Shown here in pieces: positions 10,811 to 20,122 of a stretch of 64,000 nt of DNA; the stretch's first letter is position 1; each line of letters begins with the position of its first letter. A program made the translations under genes and the position numbers. Below the pieces are notes generated by a model. It saw only the letters and a program-made list of their open reading frames with translations. It did not search any database and had not been told where the DNA came from. This stretch comes from Phytohabitans houttuyneae (GTDB taxonomy: Bacteria; Actinomycetota; Actinomycetes; Mycobacteriales; Micromonosporaceae): positions 5,013,001 through 5,077,000 of the forward strand of contig NZ_BLPF01000001.1 in NCBI RefSeq assembly GCF_011764425.1, written 5' to 3'.

Positions 10811-10827
10811 TGTAGTAGTTCACTACA
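10811..10827. promoter_or_regulatory. Inverted repeat upstream of the sdh operon
   Basis: TGTAGT-AGTTC-ACTACA, a 6-bp palindrome with a 5-bp spacer, lies about 125 bp before the sdhC start and overlaps the stop codon of the upstream gene. It could be an operator or part of that gene's terminator. No regulator is assigned. Confidence 0.3.
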
Positions 10828-11434
10828 GGTCGGGCGCGGCCAGCCGGCGCACCGACCCGTCGCACGAGTCGGGCCCGGCGTCCACCAAGCGCTCCACGAC
10901 AGGCTTGCCGCGCTGGCCCTGCGGCGGCACGAAAAACGCCGGCTCACCGCCGCCGACCTGGCGGTCGAGGGCGCCGGCATAGGCAGCGCGGGCCTCGACG
11001 AGCGTGCTCCACGCGTCAAGCCAGTCGCGCCGGTGCTCGCGGCGGTCGCCGGGCAGCTGGTCGAGCTCGGCGAGGAACGGCCGGACGGCCGCGTTTTCAT
11101 TGCGGATGGCGGTGGCCCGGGCCTGCGGGTTTTCCGTCGCGCCCGGCGGAACCAGGCGGTTGAGCCGCCGCTCAAGCTCGGTACAGGCGGTGTCGGTGCG
11201 GGCAACGCCGCGCTCGTTGTCTTCGGCCCGGTCGGCCAGCCCGTCGATCGCGCTGATCAGCGCGATGCCGGTGGCGCAGACGGCGATGACGAGCACGGCG
11301 AGGACCCCGCCCGCGATCGCCAGCATGCGGCGCCGGCGCCGGAAGGCATCGCTGAGGCGCGGCTTGCCGGGTGCCGTGGCTGGCTTGTCCGGGGCCGTCT
11401 CCTCCGCGGTGGTGGGCGCATCGTCGTCCGTCAC
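10823..11434 (-). CDS. Hypothetical single-pass membrane protein
   Basis: 203 residues, not recognised as a named family. An acidic, Thr/Pro-rich cytoplasmic N-terminus (residues 1-30) leads to a basic cluster FRRRRRM and one membrane helix (LAIAGGVLAVLVIAVCATGIALISAI, about 37-62). The outer part is largely helical with two cysteines (TDTACTEL and GPDSCDG) that might form a disulfide outside the cell. It sits between tldE and sdhC on the same strand but is separated from tldE by a terminator. No function is proposed. Confidence 0.7.
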   Translation of the reverse strand: MTDDDAPTTAEETAPDKPATAPGKPRLSDAFRRRRRMLAIAGGVLAVLVIAVCATGIALISAIDGLADRAEDNERGVARTDTACTELERRLNRLVPPGATENPQARATAIRNENAAVRPFLAELDQLPGDRREHRRDWLDAWSTLVEARAAYAGALDRQVGGGEPAFFVPPQGQRGKPVVERLVDAGPDSCDGSVRRLAAPDL

Positions 11435-11480
11435 GGCGCCAAGTCAAGCACTGCCGCGCCATGTGATCCACCCCATGATC

Positions 11481-11506
11481 GCGGGGTGCCGGTGCCGGCA
11501 CCCCGC
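11481..11506 (-). terminator. Hairpin terminator downstream of tldDE
   Basis: GCGGGGTGCCGG (11481-11492) and CCGGCACCCCGC (11495-11506) form a perfect 12-bp stem with a 2-base gap, 14 bp past the tldE stop. Confidence 0.75.
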
Positions 11507-11519
11507 GCCACGAGGGGTT

Positions 11520-12896
11520 TCAGCCCGACGCACCACCGGTGAAGTTCCACGAGGCGAGGTGGAGGGCCGGTGCCGTGCGCCAGGCCGCACCCCATCCGTC
11601 CGGCACCGTCGTCAGGTCAGCACCCACGCCGAGAACCGCACCGGCCGCGAGCGCCTGCGGGTACGACTGGGTGAACCGGAAGTTCCGGACCGGCGTGGTG
11701 ATCTCACCGTCTTCGATCAACCACACTCCGTTGCGGGTCAGGCCGGTCACCACGAGGCTCTTCGGGTCGAGCACCCGGGTGTACCAGAGGTCGGTCACCA
11801 GCAGGCCGCGCTCCACACTGGCCACCAGCGGCGCGGCCGCCGGGTCGACGACGGCACCCAGCCCGTCCGGCTCGTGGGTCGACGGCTCCCGCCGGGCGGC
11901 GCCCGGCTCGAGCCGCATGCTCACCGGCATCGCGCCGAACGCTCCACCGCCCGGTATCGCGTGCCCGGTCGACTCGACGCCGGCCTCCGCGGCGGTACGG
12001 CGGTCGTGGGTCACGGCCTCGGTCACGCCGGCGGACACGAGCGCCACCCGCCGCTTCGGGGTGCCCTCCGCGTCGAACGGCAGGCCCAGCCCGCTGGCGC
12101 CGAGCGTGTCGTCGACAAGCGTGATCGCGCTGTCGAACTGCTCCGCGCCCGGCTCGGCGAACGACCGCCGCTCGTTGAACGACTTGCCGTTGAAGCCGTA
12201 CAGCGCGAAGTTTTGCAGCAGGTCGGCCACCGCCGGGGCCTCGAGCACCACCTCGTACCGCCCGGGCGGCAGCTCGACCGCACCGGTGCTGGCCCGCGCC
12301 TTGGCCGCGGCCCGGGCGCCGAGCACCGCACCGTCCACCTCGGACAGGCGCCCGCTCGCGAGCCGGGCCAGGCCGTCCGCTCCGTCGAACCGGGCGATCG
12401 CGTCCATCGCCACCTCGGCGGTGCGGCCGGTGACCGACTGGCCGGCGGAGTTGGCGAACGCGCCGGCCACGTGCATCGTGCGGCAGTAGCCGGCCGTCTC
12501 CAGCCCGCCGGCGGCGTCGACGAACGCGCGTACCCGATCCGCCCGCGCGTCGGGCGAGGCCTGCGCGGTGGCCTCGTCCCAGTTGCCCTCGCCGGCAAGC
12601 GGCGCGGGCGGGGTGAGGCCCGGCCAACCCGCGTCGGGCGGCACCAGGCGGGCCGCCTCGCGGGTGCGCAGCACCAGCCCGGCGAGGCCGTCGTCGGTGG
12701 TCACCGTGGTCGAGCCGCTCGCGGTCCGGCCGTCGGCGTGCAGGCGCAGTCGTACCGAGGTGGTGGCGTCGGCGACGTTCTGATGGATGAACGAGTTGGC
12801 GAAGCGGGTCAGCGCCAGCGCGGTGTGGCCGACGAAGACCTCCGCCTCGACGCCCGGGCCCACCATCGAAAGGACGCGGTGCGCGATGTCCCTCAT
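11520..12896 (-). CDS. tldE: TldE/PmbA-type metallopeptidase subunit
   Basis: About 458 residues. The C-terminal half has the TldD/PmbA pattern of beta-strands (GRYEVVLEAPAVADLLQNF, NGVWLIEDGEITTPVRNFRF). Like other TldE subunits it lacks the HExxxH zinc motif of its partner TldD, which lies immediately upstream; in the known pair TldD supplies the active site and TldE shapes the chamber that degrades unfolded peptides or trims ribosomal-peptide precursors. The start was placed at the ATG at 12896, which shares one base with the tldD stop (TGATG). A much longer upstream ORF is an antisense-like shadow of tldD. Confidence 0.9.
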   Translation of the reverse strand: MRDIAHRVLSMVGPGVEAEVFVGHTALALTRFANSFIHQNVADATTSVRLRLHADGRTASGSTTVTTDDGLAGLVLRTREAARLVPPDAGWPGLTPPAPLAGEGNWDEATAQASPDARADRVRAFVDAAGGLETAGYCRTMHVAGAFANSAGQSVTGRTAEVAMDAIARFDGADGLARLASGRLSEVDGAVLGARAAAKARASTGAVELPPGRYEVVLEAPAVADLLQNFALYGFNGKSFNERRSFAEPGAEQFDSAITLVDDTLGASGLGLPFDAEGTPKRRVALVSAGVTEAVTHDRRTAAEAGVESTGHAIPGGGAFGAMPVSMRLEPGAARREPSTHEPDGLGAVVDPAAAPLVASVERGLLVTDLWYTRVLDPKSLVVTGLTRNGVWLIEDGEITTPVRNFRFTQSYPQALAAGAVLGVGADLTTVPDGWGAAWRTAPALHLASWNFTGGASG

Positions 12897-14332
12897 CAGC
12901 CCCTCACTCCCACCCGCACGTTCTGAAACCGGGCCGGCGCGGCGGGGTGGCCGGTGTGGCCGATCTGCCCGGGCTGGCCCTTGCCGCAGTTCGGCGTGCC
13001 CCAGGCGATGCTCTCCGAGGAGAGCATGTCCATGGAGCGCCAGAAGATCGGCCCGATCCCCGTGTACGTGGGGTTGCGCAGCATCCGACCCTGCCGCCCG
13101 TTCTTGACCTCGTACGCGACTTCGGTGCCGAACTGGAAGTTGAGCCGCTTGTCGTCGATCGACCACGAGCGGTTGGTCTCCATGTAGATGCCGTCGTCGG
13201 TGGCCGCGATCATCTCTTCGAGCGTGTGCGGGCCCGGCTCCAGGCCCACGTTCGTCATCCGGACCATCGGCAGGCGCGACCACCCGTCGGCGCGCATGCT
13301 GCCGGCGTAGTCGAGCCCGGCGACCGCGGCCGAGTCCCGCCCGGCCAGCACACCCACCCAGCGTCCTTCGCGGACCGCGTCGCGCCGGGCGGCCGGTGTG
13401 CCCTCGTCGTCAAACCCGAAGCTGCCCAGCGCGCCCGGGATCGTCGGGTCGATCGTGATGTTCATCAGCTCGGATCCATAGTGGAGAGTGCCGAGCTTGT
13501 CGAGGTCGAGCCACGAGGTACCGGCGAACGCGGCCTCCCACCCGAGGATCCGGTCCAGCTCGATCGCGTGCCCCACCGACTCGTGGATCTGCAGGGCCAT
13601 CTGCTCGCTGCCGAGGATCAGCGTGGTCTCGCCGGCCGGGCAGACCGGCGCGGTGAGCAGGGCGCGCGCCTCCTCGGCGGTGCGGGCCGCGTGCGCGCCG
13701 AGGTCGAGCTCCTCCACGAGATCCCAGCCGCGCGTGCCGTACTGCCCGCGGTAGGCCGGGTAGCTGCGGCGCTGCACTTCGCCGTCGCCGATCGCGGTGG
13801 ACGAGATGCCCGCGCCGCACTCGCGGATGTGCTGGTCGATCCGGTGTCCCTCGCTGGACACGAACCACTTCTCGGTGTCCCAGATCTGGTACAGCCCTTC
13901 CGCCACGTCCGCGCCGTGTTCGCGCATCGTCTTGGTCACGTGTACCAGCAGGTCGCCCTTGTCGGACAGGGGCACGGAGAGCGGGTCAACCGCGCAGGCC
14001 GAGGCCCACGACCCGGCGCCCGCGCCGGCCGGCACGAGGTCGGTGGCGGGTCCGGGCACCCGCGCGCTGGCCGCCGCGGTCTTCGCGGCCCGGCTGCCGG
14101 CCGCGCGGGCGGCGGCGTCGGAGAGGTCGGGCACGGCGTAGAAGCCCCAGCCGCTGCCGACGAGCGCCCGCACGCCGATGCCGGCGTCCTCGCTCTGGGT
14201 GAGTTCTTCGATGTCACCGTTTCTGGCGGACATCGCCTCGTAGCGCCGGTGCATCACCCGGGCGTCGGCGTAACGCGCCCCGGCGTCCAGCGCGGCCTGC
14301 ACCGCGGCGGTAGCCACGTCGAAGTGGGTCAT
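12896..14332 (-). CDS. tldD: TldD metallopeptidase subunit
   Basis: 478 residues, the catalytic partner of TldE. The zinc-binding signature IHESVGHAIELDRILG lies in the middle of the protein, and the C-terminal conserved segment includes MVRMTNVGLEPG and NGRQGRMLRNPTYTGIGP. TldD/TldE act as a cytosolic heterodimeric zinc protease. Translationally coupled to tldE by a one-base overlap. No RiPP precursor gene is visible nearby, so a housekeeping proteolytic role is more likely than peptide maturation here. Confidence 0.92.
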   Translation of the reverse strand: MTHFDVATAAVQAALDAGARYADARVMHRRYEAMSARNGDIEELTQSEDAGIGVRALVGSGWGFYAVPDLSDAAARAAGSRAAKTAAASARVPGPATDLVPAGAGAGSWASACAVDPLSVPLSDKGDLLVHVTKTMREHGADVAEGLYQIWDTEKWFVSSEGHRIDQHIRECGAGISSTAIGDGEVQRRSYPAYRGQYGTRGWDLVEELDLGAHAARTAEEARALLTAPVCPAGETTLILGSEQMALQIHESVGHAIELDRILGWEAAFAGTSWLDLDKLGTLHYGSELMNITIDPTIPGALGSFGFDDEGTPAARRDAVREGRWVGVLAGRDSAAVAGLDYAGSMRADGWSRLPMVRMTNVGLEPGPHTLEEMIAATDDGIYMETNRSWSIDDKRLNFQFGTEVAYEVKNGRQGRMLRNPTYTGIGPIFWRSMDMLSSESIAWGTPNCGKGQPGQIGHTGHPAAPARFQNVRVGVRG

Positions 14333-14354
14333 GGGAAATGACCCTATGCGCTGA

Positions 14355-14915
14355 TCAGTGCTCCGGCAGCAACGACTCCGGACGTATCTCGGCCGTTACC
14401 GGCTCACTCATCCTCAACACCCCGCCCGGCTCGGCCGTGAGGTGCTCGACGTAGGTCCCTCGCTGCAGTTGAAGGAGTCGCAGGGTCATCGCTTTGTGCT
14501 CGACAATCAGATACCACGGGATGCCGGCCTCGGCGTAGTAGTGCATTTTGAGCACCAGGTCCGTGGCCGCGTTGCTCGGAGAGGTGACCTCGCAAACCAG
14601 CCGAGCGCAGCTGCCCGGGACGATGCGCTGCTCGAAGTCGATCGCCGTGGTGATCGTCAGGTCCGGTATCACGATCCTGGCCGGCGTCAGCCGCAGGTTG
14701 ACAGCGGCGTGTATGCGCAGGTCACGCGCTCTGACCGGCGCACGAAGGGCGACCAACAGCTCGGTCGTGACGTGCTGGTGCCACGGGGTGGGCGAGGCGG
14801 TCATGTGGAGATCGCCGTCGAAGAGCTCGGTCCGCTCGTTGTCCTCGCCGAGCGCAAGGAACTCCTCCTCGGTCCACGGCCCGCCGTGGGTGGGCGTCAT
14901 CGCGGTCACTGTCAC
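14355..14915 (-). CDS. Uma2 family protein (PD-(D/E)XK nuclease fold, DUF820)
   Basis: 186 residues, typical for Uma2. The N-terminus WTEEEFLALGEDNERTELFDGDL is the standard opening, followed by HQHVTTELLVAL, then the putative catalytic residues in IVIPDLTI (Asp) and LVCEVTSPSN (Glu), as in the PD-(D/E)XK fold. Such genes are numerous in actinobacteria and cyanobacteria; their biological role is unknown although a nuclease fold is predicted. Monocistronic, 22 bp downstream of tldD on the same strand. Confidence 0.85.
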   Translation of the reverse strand: MTVTAMTPTHGGPWTEEEFLALGEDNERTELFDGDLHMTASPTPWHQHVTTELLVALRAPVRARDLRIHAAVNLRLTPARIVIPDLTITTAIDFEQRIVPGSCARLVCEVTSPSNAATDLVLKMHYYAEAGIPWYLIVEHKAMTLRLLQLQRGTYVEHLTAEPGGVLRMSEPVTAEIRPESLLPEH

Positions 14916-14972
14916 CTCCCGAGGCTCTCGACTTCTTTAGGCTGGTGCAATCCTTCCACGTGGGCATAACCA

Positions 14973-16016
14973 CTAGAGCGTGGTGTGGTGGATGCGGTCG
15001 TACCGCTGCCCGGTCGCTACCGCGGCCGTGCCGGCCTTCAGGTCGTAGACCACCGACCACTGGGTGTGGCCCTGGCGGAGCGTGCGCAGCAGCGTCATCG
15101 CCTCGCCCGGGTCGAGCCTGCCCGCCGTTGCCGTGAGCTCCGCCGAGCCCGCCGCGTAGCGCCAGTCGGCCGCGCGCCCGGCGGCGTCGGACGTGCTCAG
15201 GTTGAAGTTGGTCATCAGCTGCCACTTGCCGTCGCCGCGGGTGACGGTCATCGTGCCGGTGGCGAACTCGATGACCGCCGAGTCGCCCTCCGCGTCGGCG
15301 ACCAGGTAGTGCATCGACGGCCCGCCGCTCCAGTTGATCGTGTACGTCTCGAACACGCGCACCGCCTCGTCCACGGTGCGCGCGGTGTCGAGCGCGAGGC
15401 GGATGACCGCGAGCGAGCCGACCTCGCGTGCGCCCGGCCGGACCTCGGCCTGGCCGTCGACCTGGGCCATGCCGACCGCGAGGCCGTGCTCGTTCACCCC
15501 GTCGAACGGCAGCGTGGAGGCCAGCAGCAGGTCGCGCTTTGCCGCGGCATCGTCCAGCTTGGCCAGGCGAGGGTGGTCGAAGCCGAGGTAGGAGAGGTCG
15601 ACCAGCGATATCGAGTCGTACGCGTCGGGCGGGCGGGAGACCAGCACCAGCGCCGGGTTGTGGTCCCAGTCGAAGTTGCGGCCGAGCACCGGGCGCGCGG
15701 CGTCGCCAGCGGCCAGGAAGACCGTGCAGGCGAACGCGTCGCGGTCGGCCGGCAGCGCGATCACCTTGGACTTGGCGCCGGGCGGGGCGAGCGTGGGCGC
15801 GGGCCCGTCGTACATCATCTCGTAGAGCGGGTGGTCGTCGACGCGCTTCAGGCTGGCCAGAGCGCGGTCGGCCGCCTCGGCACCCGGCGAGTACGTGAGC
15901 GTGTGGAAGGTGAGCGCCTCGGATCGCGGCGCGGGCGCACCTCCGTGGCAGCCCGCCAGCGCGAGCAGCCCGGCCGTGAGGGCGCGCCCGAGAAGGGTAG
16001 AGCGCCGTGCCGCCAT
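14973..16016 (-). CDS. Lipoprotein of the choloylglycine hydrolase/C45 Ntn-hydrolase class
   Basis: 347 residues with a lipoprotein signal peptide (basic start, LLALAGC with Cys at 23), so anchored outside the membrane. The segment FACTVFLAAG, Cys at about 97, followed by RPVLGRNFDWDHNPALVL matches the N-terminal nucleophile region of linear amide C-N hydrolases, where autoprocessing would expose the cysteine; later VNEHGLAVGMAQVDGQ and TNFNLS fit the same family. It may cleave linear amides such as acyl-homoserine lactones, penicillin V or bile-salt-like compounds; the substrate cannot be told. Divergent from the peptide importer operon. Confidence 0.72.
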   Translation of the reverse strand: MAARRSTLLGRALTAGLLALAGCHGGAPAPRSEALTFHTLTYSPGAEAADRALASLKRVDDHPLYEMMYDGPAPTLAPPGAKSKVIALPADRDAFACTVFLAAGDAARPVLGRNFDWDHNPALVLVSRPPDAYDSISLVDLSYLGFDHPRLAKLDDAAAKRDLLLASTLPFDGVNEHGLAVGMAQVDGQAEVRPGAREVGSLAVIRLALDTARTVDEAVRVFETYTINWSGGPSMHYLVADAEGDSAVIEFATGTMTVTRGDGKWQLMTNFNLSTSDAAGRAADWRYAAGSAELTATAGRLDPGEAMTLLRTLRQGHTQWSVVYDLKAGTAAVATGQRYDRIHHTTL

Positions 16017-16050
16017 CTCATTACGGTAGCGGCTGCTGACAGATGACCTC

Positions 16051-16093
16051 GCTGTAGCTTATTTTCATCTTCAGCTACGAGTTGTAACTTCCC
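16051..16093 (+). promoter_or_regulatory. Repeated motif in the importer promoter region
   Basis: GCTGTAGCTTATT (16051-16063) and GTTGTAACTTCCC (16081-16093) are two versions of one motif; a third, GCTGTAGCTTTCC, lies at 20086-20098 before the substrate-binding-protein gene of the same operon. It could be a shared operator or a -10-like element. Confidence 0.4.
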
Positions 16094-16110
16094 TACGAAG
16101 GCGAGGTGCC

Positions 16111-18068
16111 GTGGGAGCGACCTCCGACCCGTACCTCCAGGTGCGTGACCTGCGCGTTCGGTTTGCCACCGAAGACGGGGTGGTGCGTGCGGTCGACGGA
16201 GTGTCGTTCGCGGTCGAGCGCGGCCGGACGCTCGGCATCGTCGGCGAGTCCGGCTCCGGAAAGAGCGTCACGAGCCTCGCGGTGCTCGGGCTGCACGACC
16301 CGAAGCGCACGACCATCACCGGCGAGATCCTCGTCGGCGGCCGCGATGTCGTGGGCCGTCCGGATGAGGAGGTACGCCGCCTGCGTGGCCGCGACATGGC
16401 GATGATCTTCCAGGACCCCCTCTCGGCCCTGCACCCGTACTACCCGGTGGGCCGGCAGATCGCCGAAGCGTACCGGGTCCACCACCCGCGCGCCGGCGGC
16501 GGCGAGGCGCGCAAGCGCACCGTCGAGATGCTCGACCGGGTGGGCATCCCGCAGGCGGCGCGGCGCGCGCGGCAGTACCCGCACGAGTTCTCCGGCGGCA
16601 TGCGGCAGCGGGCGATGATCGCGATGGCCCTCATCAACGACCCCGACCTGCTCATCGCCGACGAGCCGACGACCGCGCTCGACGTGACCGTGCAGGCGCA
16701 GATCCTGGACCTGCTCGAAGATCTCCAGAAGGAGTTCAACTCGGCGATCGTGCTGATCACCCACGACCTGGGCGTGGTCAGCCAGGTGGCCGACGAGGTG
16801 CTCGTCATGTACGGCGGACGGGCCGTCGAGCACGGCAGCGTCGAGGACGTGCTGCGGCGGCCGCAGCACCCGTACACCTGGGGGCTGTTGGCAAGCGTGC
16901 CCTCCCTCCACGGTGACGCGGACGCGGACCTCGTGCCGATCCCGGGCAGCCCGCCCAGCCTGATCAACCTGCCGCCGGGGTGCGCGTTCCATCCCCGCTG
17001 CGCCTACGCCGACGACAGGTCCCGCGCCGAGGTGCCCGAGCTGCGCGAGGTGGCGGACGGGCACCTTGTCGCCTGTCACCGCCCGGGGTGGCGAATGGCT
17101 GACCACGTTCCCCAGCAGCGGGCCGGCTCGCTGCTCCAGGTGGAAGGGCTGACCAAGCACTTTCCGGTACGTGGGCGCGGCTTGGTGCGCGCCGTCGACG
17201 GGATCGACTTCGAGGTGGCGGGCGGCGAGACGCTCGGGCTCGTCGGCGAGTCGGGCTGTGGCAAGACGACCACGGGGCGGATGCTCGTGCGCCTGCTGGA
17301 GCCGACCGGCGGCCGGATCGTCTTCGAGGGGCGGGACATCAGCCGCGTCGGGCGGCGCGGGCTGCGGCTGCTGCGGCAGGACCTGCAGATCATCTTCCAG
17401 GACCCGTACGCCTCGCTGAACCCGCGGCACACCGTCGGGCGGATCGTCGCGATGCCGCTGGAGGTAAACGGGATCCGCCCGCCGGGCGGCGTCAAGCAGC
17501 GGGTACGCGAGCTGCTGGAGCTGGTCGGCCTCAACCCCGAGCACTACAACCGGTACCCGCACGAGTTTTCCGGCGGCCAGCGGCAGCGGATCGGCATCGC
17601 GCGGGCGCTGGCGCTGCGTCCCAAGCTGATCGTCGCGGACGAGCCGGTGTCCGCGCTCGACGTGTCGATCCAGGCCCAGGTGATCAACCTGCTCCGGGGC
17701 TGCAGCGCGACCTCGGGCTGGCGTTCGTGTTCATCGCGCACGACCTCGCGGTGGTCCGGCACTTCTGCCAGCGGGTGGCGGTCATGTACCTCGGGCGGAT
17801 CGTGGAGATCGGCGACCGGGAGCAGATCTACGAGCGCCCGCGGCATCCGTACACGCGCGCGCTGCTCTCGGCCGTACCCGAGGTCACCGCACCCGCGCGG
17901 GCCAACGGCCGCATCCGGCTGGCCGGAGACGTGCCGACGCCGCTCGACCCACCGTCGGGCTGCCGGTTTCGCACCCGCTGCTGGAAGGCACAGGAGGTCT
18001 GCGCCACGACCGAACCCCAGCTGGTCAACGGCGTGGCATGTCACTTTCCGGAGGGCGATGCCGAATGA
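16111..18068 (+). CDS. Oligopeptide/dipeptide ABC importer, two ATPase domains fused (apparent frameshift)
   Basis: Restored, about 652 residues with two complete OppD/OppF-like ATPases in one chain. Domain 1 (residues 1-320) has GESGSGKS, signature [15 protein letters not shown] and [19 protein letters not shown], and ends with the Opp-type cysteine-bearing [11 protein letters not shown]. Domain 2 has [23 protein letters not shown] and [19 protein letters not shown]. At the GGGG run at 17696-17699 the frame breaks: one more base restores [19 protein letters not shown], which otherwise continues in another frame to 18068, ending with GCRFRTRCW. The open frame runs on to 19065 only because a shadow frame happens to lack stops. 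It would power uptake through the permeases that follow; its stop overlaps the next start (ATGA). Confidence 0.88.
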
Positions 18069-19065
18069 GTCTTTCGTCCGAGATCGCCGGCCCCGAGCTC
18101 GCACCGGACGCGCCGCCGCCGCCCAAGGGCGTGGACGTCGCCGGCCGGTCGCCGGGCCAGCTCGCCTGGGTCCGCCTGCGCCGCGATCGGGTGGCGATGA
18201 TCAGCGGTGGCGCGCTCGTCCTCTTTCTGCTGATCGCGATCCTCGCGCCGCTGATCGAGCTGGCGTACGGGATCGGTCCTTACGACCAGTTCCAGGAGAA
18301 GCTGCGGCGCAGCGACGGCATGCCGCTCGGCTACGCGGGCGGCATCTCGGGCGAACACTGGTTCGGCCTCGAACCGGGGTCCGGCCGGGACATCTTCATC
18401 CGCCTCGTCTACGGCATCCGCACGTCGCTGCTGATCGCGATCATGGCGGCCCTGCTCACCTCGCTGCTCGGCATCACCCTCGGCATCCTCGCCGGTTACC
18501 TCGGCGGGTGGGTCGACTCCGTGGTCAGCTGGATCACCGACTTCGCGCTCGCGCTGCCGTTCCTCATCTTCGCGCTGGCCGTGATGCCCACCGTCGAGCT
18601 GCGCTTCTACGGCCCGCGCGACGAGGTGCCGACCTGGTTCCGGGTGGTCGTGCTGATCGCGATCTTCGCGGCGTTCGGGTGGACCGGCATGGCCCGACTC
18701 GTCCGCGGGCAGGTGATCTCGCTGCGCGAGCGGGAGTTCGTCGAGGCGGCCCGGGCGAGCGGCGCCGGGCTGGGACACATGCTCTTCCGCCAGCTCCTGC
18801 CGAACCTGTGGGCGCCGATCCTCGTGTCGTTCTCGCTGGCCGTGCCGGCGTACGTGACTGGCGAGGCGGCCCTCTCGTTCCTCAACATCGGCATCCGCGA
18901 CCCACGCCGGACTTCGGCGTGATGATCTTCCGCAGCATCGACTGGCTGCAGGGTGACCCGGCGTACGTGTTCTTCCCCGGCATCACGATCTTCGCCCTCG
19001 TGCTGGCGTTCAACCTCTTCGGCGACGCGCTTCGCGACGCGCTCGACCCGAAGTCCTCGCGATAG
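18065..19065 (+). CDS. Oligopeptide/dipeptide ABC importer permease, DppC/OppC type (apparent frameshift)
   Basis: Restored, about 333 residues. It has an N-terminal cytoplasmic segment, a first helix at [20 protein letters not shown], a periplasmic loop, then the BPD_transp_1 core with about five helices and the EAA loop [21 protein letters not shown] that docks on the ATPase. The frame breaks near 18898-18904: reading stops in the first frame after [11 protein letters not shown], while [18 protein letters not shown] and the last helix [19 protein letters not shown] follow one base out of phase. One extra C repairs it. Starts at the ATG overlapping the ATPase stop, consistent with translational coupling. 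Confidence 0.88.
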
Positions 19066-19074
19066 GAGCCGACC

Positions 19075-20061
19075 GTGGCGCGCTTTCTGATCAAGCGGTT
19101 GCTCTCCGCGACGCTCACCCTCTTCGCGGTAAGCGTGCTCGCGTTCCTGATGTTCTTCGCACTGCCGCGCGACCCGGTCACGGGCATGTGCCCGAAAAAC
19201 TGCAACCCTGAGCGCCTGGAGCGGGTGCGTCAGGAGCTGGGGCTGCGTGACCCCAAGGTCGAGCAGTACGCCGCGTACATGAAGGGAATCTTCGTCGGGC
19301 GCGACCTCGGGAGCGCGCAGGGCGGGCGGTGCGACGCGCCGTGCCTCGGCTACTCGTACGTCAACAGCGAAGCGGTCACCGACACCCTGGCCCGGGTGCT
19401 TCCGGTGACGCTGAGCATCGTGCTGCCGGCCGCGATCCTGTGGCTCGCGCTGGGCGTGGGCCTCGGCATGATCTCCGCGCTCAAGCGGGGCACCTGGGTC
19501 GACCGGCTGGCGATCGGCTTTTCGCTGACCGGCGCGTCACTCCAGCTGTACTTCACCGGCGCGGTACTGCTGATCGTCTTCGTGTACCAGCTCAAGATCC
19601 TGCCCAACCCGCACTACACGTCCATATTCGACGATCCCGTCGACTGGGCGAAAGGCCTGGTGCTCGCCTGGGTGGCGCTCGCGTTCCTCTTCTCGGCCAT
19701 CTACGCGCGGCTGGCCCGCGCGCAGATGCTGGAGACGCTCTCCGAGGACTTCGTGCGCACCGCGCGGGCCAAGGGGCTGGCCAAGAAGACGGTGTACGGC
19801 AGGCACGCGCTCCGCGCCGCCCTCACGCCGCTTGTCACGATCGCCGGCCTGGACGTGGGCGCGGCGCTCGGCGGCACCGTGATCACGGAGACGACGTTCG
19901 GCATACAGGGGCTCGGCCGCACCGCGGTGTACGCCGTCCGCGGCGGCGACCTTCCCATGATCATGGCGACCGTCCTGATCGCCGCGGTCTTCGTCGTGCT
20001 GGCCAACGTCGTGGTCGACCTGCTCTACGCAGCCATCGACCCGCGTGTCCGGCTCCGATAA
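19075..20061 (+). CDS. Oligopeptide/dipeptide ABC importer permease, DppB/OppB type
   Basis: 328 residues, intact. It opens with the DppB-type MARFLIKRLLSATLTLFAVS amphipathic start and first helix, followed by LAFLMFFALPRDPVTG. A periplasmic loop holds two cysteine pairs (CPKNCNPE and CDAPCLGY), unusual for this family and possibly disulfide-forming. The EAA loop reads FVRTARAKGLAKKTVYGRHALRAALTPL, with ETTFGIQGLGR in the next helix. Pairs with the DppC-like subunit; starts at GTG 9 bp downstream of it. Confidence 0.93.
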   Translation: MARFLIKRLLSATLTLFAVSVLAFLMFFALPRDPVTGMCPKNCNPERLERVRQELGLRDPKVEQYAAYMKGIFVGRDLGSAQGGRCDAPCLGYSYVNSEAVTDTLARVLPVTLSIVLPAAILWLALGVGLGMISALKRGTWVDRLAIGFSLTGASLQLYFTGAVLLIVFVYQLKILPNPHYTSIFDDPVDWAKGLVLAWVALAFLFSAIYARLARAQMLETLSEDFVRTARAKGLAKKTVYGRHALRAALTPLVTIAGLDVGAALGGTVITETTFGIQGLGRTAVYAVRGGDLPMIMATVLIAAVFVVLANVVVDLLYAAIDPRVRLR

Positions 20062-20122
20062 ATTTTACCGAACGGTGACGTTGGAGCTGTAGCTTTCCTT
20101 CAACCACCTTGGGAGGGATCAC

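Noticed and set aside
10809-10824. Rex repressor site before sdhC (TGTGTAGTAGTTCACT)
   Set aside because: Only about 11 of 16 positions fit the TGTGAAC-N2-GTTCACA consensus and the inner bases do not match; described only as an inverted repeat.
9122-11542. 806-residue plus-strand ORF
   Set aside because: Antisense to sdhA/sdhC and the hypothetical membrane gene, with no recognisable motif.
11520-14332. tldDE as part of a RiPP maturation cluster
   Set aside because: No precursor peptide or modification enzyme is nearby; a housekeeping TldD/TldE protease is sufficient.
16111-19065. A single 984-residue protein fusing an ATPase with a permease tail
   Set aside because: The middle third is a shadow frame; two apparent base losses join unrelated frames. 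Separate ATPase and permease genes are supported by conserved motifs.
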